64,000 bases of DNA from NCBI GenBank assembly GCA_905331475.1, contig CAJNYU010000183.1, positions 186,001 to 250,000 of the forward strand, read 5' to 3'. The notes beneath the pieces were generated by a model. The model had not been told where the DNA came from, did not search any database, and saw only the letters and a program-made list of their open reading frames with translations. A program made the translations under genes and the position numbers. How positions within the stretch are numbered: the first letter of the stretch is position 1; each line of letters begins with the position of its first letter. This stretch comes from Rotaria socialis. Its lineage: Eukaryota > Rotifera > Eurotatoria > Philodinida > Philodinidae. Shown here piece after piece: positions 1 through 11,300 of the stretch.

Positions 1-2855
1 ACCTGCTTGTGGTTGTTTCAGGAAAACGAAAAAGTTTAAATGTAAAGAAAAGACTTTTTGGATACGATGATTGTGATGACATTCCAGTTCGAGTCATTCT
101 TAAGATTCAAATGAATTAGAATAAAAATTAAAACTGATTCAAAGACAAATATATACTTGAAATAGGATAGAAAATGTAAATTTATTTCATTGCAATTCAT
201 TGGATCAGCCATTTCTGTTTGTAAATCAAGAAAACGAGATTGTCTTATATCAATAATTTCAGCCTCTTTTTCATTATTTGTTTTAATTGATGGAAACCCT
301 TGACCTTGAAGACGCGAATAAGCAGCACGTGATAATGTATGAGCACTAAATAGAATATGCTATAACAATTCAATATATATTAATTTATTTACAAAGTCGT
401 TTGACTAGCTAGAGCAGACATTGGTGAATAAGCTGGATAAAGTCCATCCGCTTGCCATGGCACTAGATTCTATAGGATAATAATAAGAAAATACATTTTG
501 AGAACTATTTTTTTTTCTTTCTCAAAATTAGAGATGACATTTTAAGTTTACATTAAATCTCAACAGCTGTTAAAGTGTCATCTGCAATCAAAATACTTAC
601 AGCTTGATGATAGATAGGTGGTTGTATAGCTGAAGGTATTGTTTGTGATGGTACCGCTAAAAGTAGTAGAGCGTAATTAGTAATAGATAATAATTATTTT
701 GTTTTTAATGAATATTACCTGTACGTTGCATAAGATCATAACTCATTGGTGTTTTTATACTATTGTCGAAAGGAATCAATGATCTAAAAGAAATTTTCAA
801 ATGTAAACATACAATCACTATATCATAGAAAGTAATTACTTTTGAATAGTAGGTGTTAAAACATCTTGTTTTATTGTGGCTGTTTGATATCGCATAGGTG
901 GCTATTGTTTAAAATGAATTAGAACTTTTTATTTTTCTATTATTCAATAAATAATATTTACTTCGGTATCAAATCTATAATTGAATCTTAATGTTTCTTG
1001 AACAAGATCAGGTGCATTATGAAGAATTGTTGTCGATGGTTTGTAAACGAAAAGTTCATCACTTGGTAATATTTCACCACCACGCATAATTAACGCAACT
1101 TGTTTATCTTTGCCTGGAAACCAAACTGACCAACGAATAGTAAATGTTACTTTTGTATTTTCAGGAGGTTCTTTCTAAAACAATAATGAAATGCTGAAAA
1201 TTAAATAAATCTAATAATAACGTACGGATTTTGAAGATGTACCAACTGGAATGGAAACCATATATTCAAGTACAAATACAATAGCATTTAGATCATCAAT
1301 AGGCACATCATCAAATCGAATAGGATTTCTTAAATAGAGCTTTTTGCGATCATCAGCTCTACTAATAGGATCACAAATTTTGTATAATTTAACATAAGAA
1401 TTTGAATGACATAATATTACAAACCTTTCAGCAGACATTGTTCTTCGTCGTTGTGTTTGTCGAAAACTTAATTTTCTTGATAATGATGACATTCCAGTAT
1501 CTTCTTGTTCAGCTGTTAGATGAAAAATAATTGGATCTTGAACATAACATTGTCCATTATGTATACCCACCTAAATAGCACAATAATTTTTGTATCAAAA
1601 TTTAAAGAAATACTAAAAATCTTACACGTAAACGTCTTTCGACAATAGAGACTTTACTCTGCGGTTCGTTAACTAATGCTGATACAGTTGTTTGGGACAG
1701 TTTTTTCTTTTCCATTCGATCTTTTTGGACTAATCGGCAAAGTTCATCTTCAAATGTACTTATTGATGGTTCCATGTCAATTTCAACTTGTTCAATTAGA
1801 ATATTTCTTCTGTTTGCTTGTAGAACAGGTTTTCTCAGTGTATCGTCATCTAGTAATATAGAGAAAAATAGATTTGAAAAAGGGATATTCTATCGAATTA
1901 CTTGGATCGCCCGACCAATGAATGCCGCCAATATTAGCATTTCTTCCATAAAGAGTACATTCAGATAAATATTGTATTACAGAAAAAAGAGGCTCATGAT
2001 ATTTAGTTTCAACAAATAAACCAGCAGATGAAACTTGTGCCATTTTTGAACATGCTATTAAAATATCGCATATATGTATTTTGAGCTTTAAAAATAATTT
2101 TTTTTATTAAAAGCAAACACACCTTCAATCGGTTCATTAAGAAACATAAGAGCACGGGGCGAACCATGATAAATTGAGTGCCTGAAAAAAAGACGAATTT
2201 TATTGATATATCTTTAATAAAATATTCAATGATAATATTACCGATTAATAATTGGTTTAGTAATATCATCCTCATCGGTCCATGGTTTTAATTTAATATA
2301 TGTCCAACCACCTACAAGCTCATCTCGATCTTCTGCTGCTTCTCCACTACGAAATATAAATTGAATAACCAACCAATTTTGATCATTTTTCAATGGAATA
2401 TGACAATATAAGGGCTAACAAAAACAAATATATCAAATTTTATATAAAAACATAAATTATAATTTACTTCAGTGAGATTGACTCGGAAAAATCCATCGGT
2501 ATTAAGTTTACCTCTATGCCAAGCACTGAACCATGTTTGACCATAAAATCGTTTATACAAATTATCAAATAGTGTTGCAGTAAATTGCACTTCATATGGA
2601 GTAGCAAGTGACTAAAATAAATCAATTGAAATGAATCATATATAGAAGACAACATACAGAAGAGACAGATGATGGCAAAAGTTCAAGTGATTTAATTAAA
2701 ATTCTAAACGGAACAATATTGCTAAGATTGGTAGTGTTACTACTATTTCCTTTGGCGTCTAGAATTGATTTTTGACCATCGGTTTCGGCTGGATGAGGTA
2801 GATCAAGCGAGCTTTGGACAGCGCGGTCAAGCCAGTTGTTCACTGCTTCCATCAT
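1..2855 (-). CDS. NPHP4: Nephrocystin-4 (NPHP4), N-terminal part, truncated by window edge
   Basis: Nephrocystin-4 is a C2-like/Ig-like scaffold of the ciliary transition zone that works with NPHP1 and RPGRIP1L. The gene reads right to left in many exons separated by short introns. The putative start MMEAVNNWLDRAVQ (2855) matches the amphipathic family N-terminus. Further landmarks in family order are YHGSPRAL (about 2140-2170), GIHNGQCYVQDP followed by a Ser-rich stretch and VFVLEYMVSIPVG (1211-1570), RWSVWFPGKDKQ (about 1100), SNEM-like CNEINLHFLSYF (about 160-200) and SLFFTFKLFRFPETTT (about 1-60). The C-terminal Ig-like repeats lie beyond position 1. An AG acceptor lies about 25 bases upstream of the ATG, so a 5' UTR intron or trans-splice is possible. 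Identification rests on ordered motif matches recalled from the family. Exon boundaries are approximate. Confidence 0.85.
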
Positions 2856-5547
2856 TTTGACAGAATCGGGAAATGGAAACTAGGCAACAACACGATAGAA
2901 ACATTATCTGTTCTCTTAGTGATCATTAACAACGTTTATAAGCTAATAAATAAAAATATTATCTATTTCCTAATTCTATTATCTGCTTGCTAATTTACAA
3001 CATTTTTCTATAAAATTATCATACATATCGATTATGTATGATTTTGAATTCAAAATTCATTCATTGAACAGATGGCGCACTTGATCGATTTGAATCACTA
3101 AAAACAATATCGATCATGTTCAATTATGAGTTATTTTACTTTCGCCGACGCTGAGTATCGTTCAGCATTCTATAATCAACTTATTTTTTGTTTCAAGAAA
3201 TTTGAAAATTTTTTTGCTAATTAAAAATTAATAAAATTTACAATCGCAACACTTTTTTAAAAATCTAGTAGTATATAGTAAAGTCTGTTAGTCTCAATAG
3301 ATAACACTATTTTTGAATAAAGAGAAAGAAAAATCTGAATTTCAGTTTCTTGACTAGTTTTAAAGCAATGAGGAATCATCGTCTGCGTTGTTTATCTTTC
3401 ATTATTTTAGGATTGTTGGAAGCAGATGAGAACAAGTCACGAGAGTCATACTCCAATCTTGAAAAAAATTTCGTTTTTCCAAGCAAAATTTGAGAATTCA
3501 ATATAGTTTTTCGGTCAGCAATTTTCAAAAAACATTGTTTTATTTCTGCCCAAATTCCATCGATTTTTAGCAAAAAGTTTATTATCAGTTGCACAATTCA
3601 TCAACTCTCATCCCTGATATTGGTGACCTTGAGTGAGACACCCTTTTGTTTTTGATTGAGATATTTATAAATTCAAAAACTTTTCAAATAAAGTAGAATT
3701 CTACTCTGTTTAATAGTTTACTTGTTCTAAAATAAAAAATTGCTAGTACTCCTATTATAAATTTTGTTTAACACTTCTCCAACTCATGTTAATTTTCAAC
3801 AATTCTAAAATTTCCGCAATTCTTTACTGACAGCAATCTCCAGTATTTAAAAATAACTTTGCCTTGCGCTGAAATATAGTTATCAAACTGATAAAAATTC
3901 TGAAATTTACTTTCTTAGAAACATGAACATATCTCATTAGTTTTATAATATTTTCTTTCTTCAACAAAACAACTTATAGCAACACTTAACAAATTCTTGG
4001 TTTCATCGGAAGTCAGCAAAAACAAAACCTTGTGATGATGTCCATATGCAGCCATAATTCAATATTTTTCTTTTAGCTCTTAACATAGTTTTCCTTAATT
4101 TTATGATTCATTTCTTTGCATCAAACAAGTAAAAATGTAGATTATCATTTGATAAATTCTCTTGGATTGCAACGATTATTGTGATTTCGGATTGAGTTGC
4201 TATATTGTGTTGCGTTACTGAGTATGCCTGCCTATGAAATAAAAGTTATGCTGATTGAAGTAAATGAAATAATCATGGAAAGCCATTCATATTCATGTAA
4301 ATACGTTATCATTGGACAAAGGTCACTTTCTATGTCAACTTGAAAAAGAAAACATTAATTATCATTACATGATCCATATTGAATAAACTCTGGTGTACCA
4401 GTGACTTATATGATACAAGCTAGCTAAATTATCTTTTTATCTATTTTATTATTGACTATAACGAAATGAAATACAGAATATAAACAAACATTAGTAGAAT
4501 CACTATTTAATCCAAGTATTATTGTAAGTTCTGGAACCAATTCATTAGCAGTCTAAAAATTGTTTAGAATTCAAAAACAGCAGTAATTTGATTGGATTTA
4601 TTAATATAAAAAAAAGAGTAGTGTAGAAATGAAATTTACTGATCGAATAACTTACAATTATAGTTGCAAATCTATTTAGATACTAATTGAAATATTTTTT
4701 CTTTTGTAATACTAAAGTAAACATGATTTAAATTAACACAAAATAAAATAATTGATTCAATAATCATGATCAATAGTTGTCAGAGAACAATCTATATACC
4801 TGGGATTCAACAGGACAACAATAATAAGTCATACTTTTCGTCGATGATAGTCATGAATGATATTTTTTCAATCGGTACTTGATCTTAAAGTTTTTTTTAA
4901 AATACTAGAAATTATCTTATGAAAAAAATTCAATCATGACCAATATCTATTCATATTTTACTCGAAAAAAATCAAAGCAAAATTTTATTCAATAATACCG
5001 TCAGAATCTTCATCCTCAAAATCACAATGGCCAAATATCGACATTGACGAAATTGCATGGTACCGTGTTGTCACAGAGTTTCGATCACCAAATACACAAT
5101 CTCGATTTATAACTAGATTGCACATAGTTCAATTTTATTTTACACGCACAAGTGCATCTGAAAAGAGCACCAACTGTCAGACAGAGCTTCTGAATCAACT
5201 TGTGGGTTGTATGGCTTGAATTTAATCAAATCAGCTCATCAACACATCTTTAATGTAAATATTTCCAATACAATTGACTACCACTCTCAATTTTATGGAT
5301 GAGTACATACGAAAATAAGAATAATTTTTTAAAGTTGCCGTTTGTTTATTTCGACGTCGTTAAAAAAGGAACACACGGATAACAAGAAAACACAACAACG
5401 GGTTCAAAGGAAGAAAAAAAACTGAAGATTGTTCTGTTGCTTTTTTGTGTGCAAAAGTAACACGTTAAAAAACACGAGTTTTTTTTCAAAATCTCGTATG
5501 TCAAACTACAAACACACATGTCACTATTAAATAGTTCATTGAAGAGA
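2856..5547. other. Gene-poor interval with possible decayed exons
   Basis: About 2.7 kb separates NPHP4 from CCT6. It is AT-rich and full of stops in all frames. The left part (2856-4200) shows nothing I can interpret. The right part (about 4240-5130) has exon-like islands on the minus strand, listed separately. Confidence 0.6.
4240..5130 (-). pseudogene. Possible decayed multi-exon gene, unidentified
   Basis: Several short minus-strand islands look coding and are bounded by plausible GT/AG signals. The first (about 5000-5110) reads MCNLVINRDCVFGD then RYHAISSMSIFGHCDFEDED. The next (about 4800-4885) has one frame ending TYYCCPVESQ but with an internal TGA. Another (about 4495-4555) reads ANELVPELTIILGLNS, and one near 4375-4410 reads TGTPEFIQYGSCN. 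A last one (about 4250-4320) reads ESDLCPMITYLHEYEWL. The order and the Cys content suggest one extracellular or membrane protein. I do not recognise the family, and at least one exon has a stop in the frame that looks conserved. It could also be a real gene with wrongly guessed exon edges, or chance. Confidence 0.3.
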
Positions 5548-7675
5548 TTATTGTCCTCCAGGACGTAACGATGATAAACCAGCACGAAGAATTTCATCAA
5601 CAAGAATCAAATTCGTTGCAATTGATGTACTTGAATGAATTAATTGTTTTTTGACACAATAATTGTCATAAATACCTAATGATTTTGGGTCTATGGCTTC
5701 ACCTTGGAAAGTGAAATTTTACAAATGTTTTTTCAGCATGTATTCAAATCAATGCACATACCTGTCGTAATGTTGATGCCAACTGGCATTTTTGATGTCG
5801 CATATTCATGTTGAAGTTTAACAATTGTTTCCTGTTGGTCATGTCCTGCATTTTGAGCAATGGCTTTAGGAATAATGAGTAGTGCTTCAGCAAAAGCTTG
5901 TACACCTAAACGTGCTCGTCCTTTAATTTGTTGTTTATATTGATTGAGTGCTTGATGAGCAACTATTTCAAAAGCACCACCACCAGGTAAAACACAACCT
6001 AGAAGAAGAGAGATATTCCTTATCATAAATTCAAAGTGACTAGTTAGAACAAACCATCTTCGATTGCATTGGTAACTGAACGAAGACCATCACGAAGAGC
6101 ATCTTTAAGTTGATTTAATATATATTTAGTTGAGCCTTTAAGTAAAACAGTTACTGATTTAGGATTTTTACAACCTTCAACAAATGTAAACTTTTCTTCT
6201 CCCTACAAAAAAAGAAGTTAATCTTAGGAAATCAAAACAACAAAAATCATGTACTAACCAAAACATGCTCATAAACATCTTCAGCAAAACCAAGGCATTC
6301 CTTCGTAAGATTTTCAACCGAACTAAAGACAAAAATATTAAGAATCATAATTTTTATTTATTTCTATTTCTTACTTCATAGCTTCTCCGCCACATGCTAA
6401 ACTTAAGCGTTCCATATTTCGACGTTTAGCACGTCTCAATGCTAAAATTCCTTCTTTAGCCAAAACATCGAGCGAGAATGGATCAATGCCTTTTTGATTG
6501 ATAACAACAAATGTTTTATTCTTATCATCACCAGAACACACTTTTCGTTTAAGTTCAACTATTTTTTCAACACGATCATCAATAAATTTACGTTCTGATG
6601 TAACAAGACGATCACGTTCGGCAGCATTCTTATAGAAGAATCCAGCATTCACTTCTCTAGAAAAATAAAATAAAAACAGAAAATTTTAAATGAATTATTG
6701 CAACACAAGACAATGATTTACGTTTTTTCATATTCAAGCGAAACATTACATGTTAAAATGAAAGCATTTTTCAGTGCTTTAGGCATGGATGGATGACGAC
6801 CACCATGATCAAGTACAATACCACGTACAAGTCGAGAATCAGCTTCTGTTCTATGTTGCATTTCCATAATTTCAACCATATTTAAATCAGTTGGTTTTCC
6901 TGATTCATTGATAGCTAATACAGCATCAACAACAATCTAGAAAAGAAATATATCTATATATATGTACATACATGATGAAAAAACAAAATAAATTAATACA
7001 AACATCAGTTAGAATATCGGCATTTTCCATTGATAATTTTGTACGTAATGAAGTACGAGCTATTTGAATGAGTGTTTCACGATCTTCTGATATTGGTACT
7101 TTAAGTGTATCAATTATTTTTAAGGCTTCTTTTTTTGCTAATTCAAAACCTTCGGCAACAATGCGTGGATGAAGACCCTATGACAATAAATCGAATAAGT
7201 TTATTTGTGTTCGTTTTCATATTCGTTAATTACTTCGGTAATATACAGATCAGCCTGTTTCAGAAGTTCACCAATTAATAATACAATAGAAGTTGTACCA
7301 TCACCAGTTATATCATCTTGTGCTGTAGCTGCACGAGCAATCAATGATGCAGTTGGATGTTGAACTTGCTATACACATATGTAATGAAAACTTATGAATA
7401 AAATACTTGAAAGAAGATTATGACAAACCATTTCGTGAAGAAGTGTGCAACCATCTTTTGTTATTTTGATATCACCAGCACCTGACACAAGCCTAAAATA
7501 TCAAAAAATAAAAATAAAAATAAAAAAATTTTACTTACATTTTCATTGTTCCTTTTGGACCTAAATTAGTTTTAAGCATTTCAGCAAGACCACGAGCAGC
7601 TGAAATATTAATTGACAATGCTTGAGCTTGACGAGCACTTTCTGCTTTTGGATTCAATGTTGTAATAGCTGACAT
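5548..7675 (-). CDS. CCT6: T-complex protein 1 subunit zeta (CCT6)
   Basis: CCT6 is one of eight subunits of the cytosolic TRiC/CCT chaperonin that folds actin, tubulin and other proteins in an ATP cycle. The start [20 protein letters not shown] (7675) matches the family N-terminus. It is followed by [19 protein letters not shown] and the ATPase motif GDGTTS (about 7300). The apical domain includes [11 protein letters not shown] and [15 protein letters not shown] (6371-6652). The second equatorial half includes [20 protein letters not shown] and [20 protein letters not shown] (5760-6000). The end is SLRPGGQ-stop. About nine exons with short introns rebuild an essentially full-length protein. 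It is the last gene of the minus-strand cluster, 218 bases after the symplekin stop. An AG acceptor sits 34 bases upstream of the ATG. Confidence 0.95.
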
Positions 7676-7709
7676 GGTGGATTGATTTTCTTTTGATTGA
7701 TTTAATAAT

Positions 7710-7722
7710 CTGGAAAAAAAAT
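7710..7722 (-). promoter_or_regulatory. Candidate trans-splice acceptor for CCT6
   Basis: On the minus strand a pyrimidine run ending in CAG at 7710-7711 lies 34 bases before the CCT6 ATG, in the short gap after the symplekin stop. It could receive a spliced leader or end a 5' UTR intron. The sequence alone does not decide. Confidence 0.45.
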
Positions 7723-7893
7723 AAAGATCATTTATAACATATTTTAAGAATCTGACAAAAGCAAATTAGTTTTCTTCTTTCGTTCGCAGAGAATACTTAT
7801 AATCAACATGATAATATAATTTTAAAAAATCGGTTTATAACTGACTAATTGAATTCGTTTCATTTATAAATAAAGTATATGTTCGATTATTAT

Positions 7894-8336
7894 TCATTGT
7901 GTTGAATTAGATAGTGACACAGGTAATATGTTTTCTGAGTCATCTTCGATTACTATCGATCTAGACGATGGAATTGATGAATGCTAAAAAGAAAAAAGTT
8001 CAATAAAATAAATCAAATTATTCTAAAATTACTTGAGCACTTGACATGGAACGAATATGACCTACAAGACCATCACGTAGTTCTGATGTTATCTGTAAAA
8101 CATGTTTGAGTTGAGCAGGTGGCAACTGTAGAAGTATTGGATATGAATGTGGTCGAGTTTTTTCACAACATTTTATAAAACCTTCCCATATTCGAGGTTG
8201 CTTCCATGCCTAAAACATACTTCAGTTTATTTGTGTACAATATTTAACTGACTAGCACTGTATCGAAACTCAATCAGAAAAGTTTACGTACGAAAGGAGT
8301 ACTAAAGTACCAGTTCATGGTCTTCTTGAAGTTTCA

Positions 8337-8391
<55 letters not shown>

Positions 8392-11300
8392 TATGTAGAA
8401 ATCATTCTGAATGTTTCAGGTTAGAAATTATGATACACTTAAGATATAAAAATAATTTCATATGTAGAAAGGATTCGAAATATAATCCATCATTTGAAAA
8501 TGAATTCATATATGACCTTATAAGTAACTTTCGATCTATTTTTTGAACTTGTATTCTAATAGCTCTCAAACGAAATTGAACTTTAAAACAGATAGATTTC
8601 AGTTGTGACTATTTCAAATTTCTACTAAGAGCAGTAAGTAGTAGATTTTTTCCTATTCCAATTCAATAGTAAGGTACAATGTGAACTAATCATTGACTTA
8701 AATCGTAGCTTACAAATCTAGATGAGTTTTATATGGCAATAAAGCAATTGCAATGCATAGAGGTGATTAAATTTAAATGTATTCATAACAAAAAGTTTAC
8801 TTGTTTTGATATCAATCGTTGTAAAATATTCATAATGAAATGAACCATTTTTGGGTAAAGACTAAATGCTTGTAAAACAGTTCGCATAAATAAAATAGGA
8901 ATTGGAGTCATTTCAACAAGTTGTTGTAGAACATCAACAAGAATATCTGAAGTGTAAGTTGAGCATTCATTAAAACATATTGATGTAGCTAGAAAAATCG
9001 TTCATTATATGAGAAATGAAATTTGCAAATCATTCTACCGTTAATAATTGTTTTCAATTCACATTCTTCCAATGAAATTCGATGAAGAGCAATTAACAAT
9101 TCAGATGGTAATATTAAATTTGTCTTTAAGGTTCTAGATGAATCTATAAAAGAAAACATGTATAGAAGAAGTTCGTTCACATAAGTCGATTACAATAATT
9201 TAGGGTTTGAAAAATCTACTGAAAATTTTACGGTTTTGGTAAAAATTTAAACGGAACTCATTCGATTTATTTAATGACTCGTATTTTTATTCAACACTAT
9301 TGCTTATTTCCTACATTGATTACGAATCGTTTCTGAAGTCTGTATACAAAAAGAGCATCAGTAAAATCTTGTTACTGATATGACATACCTTTTAAACTTA
9401 AAACTCGTTTGAAAACTTCTTTAACCATCGGTAGTGGTAATTTTATGAATTTCGGTAATGTATTTATAATGTCACACTAGAAAATGATGTTTAATAAAAA
9501 AAAATAAGATTAATAATTAGTCTATTCAAGCATACCTTTCCTAAACCAGATAGTATTGGAATAAGCAAACGAACATCTGGTATACGTTTATGATATAAAT
9601 CTTGTATGTTTTCAACAATATCACGTGATGGTGTCACTGACAGAAGGAAAAAACTCGTGTGAAAACTAGAAGACGAAATTCATTAATCTTACTTTGCTGA
9701 GTGTGAATATGAAGAATATGTGTAATCAAAGCTTCTGCACCGATAGGACAATTTTTCACCAGTTTTAATAGTTCTAAACTAGCCACACCCATTGCACGTA
9801 CCTGTATAGAAATACTTCGAAAATCTTTAATAAACCAAATATCAAAATAAATTACTGGAGTTTCCAAAATCTGAAGAATTACTCGTTTAATATCTTTATC
9901 AACTTCAATATAAATATTTGATAATCTATACGAACAAGTCATAAATGATATTTAAAACATTTAAAGAAAAGAAGTTCTTACGGTTGAATTAAGTGATGAC
10001 TTGATGAAATTAAACTAAGATATAACGATAGACAACGATGGATTGAATCTTCTGTCCAAGCATCTGCTGGTACTAATAAAAATAAAAGCAATTACTTTAA
10101 CAAACATTTCAAATGATTTGCTACCTATTAGTAATTTTTCATTATCAGAAAATAGTATTTCTGGTGGCTTTAAAGTTCGTAAATATGATAAACATTTCAA
10201 AGCATATTGCTAAAAACATAATATTTTACTAACATCCAAATATTACTAGCTAAATATTACTTCAATTGATATTTTAAATTCTTTTTTCTCGTGTAAACTT
10301 TGAATAACGTTTAAAGAATTATTGCGAATAGAAATATCTTCATTATGAGTTAAGATCAATAATAGATTCAAACATTTTTCACGTATTATTATTCGACTTA
10401 TAATTAAACTACGCAGTATATTCATTCCATGATGAGAATAATTCTTTAATAAAATTTTAAAAAATTTGATGCTTCAAGAAAATAAAACATTGTGATTTAC
10501 TTCGTTTTGACAATATCGCTTGAGTATAAATAAAGCATTATCTGTAATTATGGGTGCACTTGTAATTAAACGAGAGAATAGACTGAGAAACAAAATATTA
10601 TAAGATCAATCACTTAATTATGTTTATTACACTTACTCCTCATATTTTTCTTGAAAAAAATATTCAAGTAATCGACATAGTATATTATCATATTTAGTGA
10701 AATTTTTCTTTTTATTTCGGTCGAATATCGTTAAATACCCATTTGCATAAACATATTCTTGATAAAGCCATATAAATGCAAGATCATATCGTTCACGTAC
10801 ATCAGCAAAAATATAATCTTCATAAACTAATATGAATATTAATTAATTAGTTATTTTCAGTCAAAACAATGAACATTTGTGAATCATACTATTACGAAAA
10901 CTTTGCTCAAATAAACAAACTAATCTGGTCATCACTTTTTGCCTGATTTGATCAACACCATGTCCGTCACAAATAACTAATCGAAAATAATTTAAATGAT
11001 TCGTTATGAATTAAAAATTATCTGCACAAACCTTCAGCATTAAGCACTCGATGAAAGGAATCCAGTGACATACGTTGAATATCGTTGAATTCGAGTGGTT
11101 TAAGGACATTCGATAATTTGAATGATTTAATTTTTTTCTGTTGTTTACTTGAGTTCGATATGAAATCTATTGATGTTGAAAGTATTTTAAGATCAACAGT
11201 CGATGAGACCCACGGTAATAGATCATTACGTTGAACATCTATGATATTTGGTACGGATTTTTCCTGTTTAATATCCTGATCTATATCTAGTTTAACATTC

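Noticed and set aside
3..119. Plus-strand open frame ending KIQMN-stop at the left edge
   Set aside because: The opposite strand carries SLFFTFKLFRFPETTT, which fits NPHP4 in order with the upstream exons, so the plus-strand frame is an antisense shadow.
1676..1968. Plus-strand frames opposite NPHP4
   Set aside because: Shadows of minus-strand NPHP4 exons.
3376..3594. 72-codon minus-strand frame in the NPHP4-CCT6 gap
   Set aside because: No start context, splice neighbours or recognisable motif.
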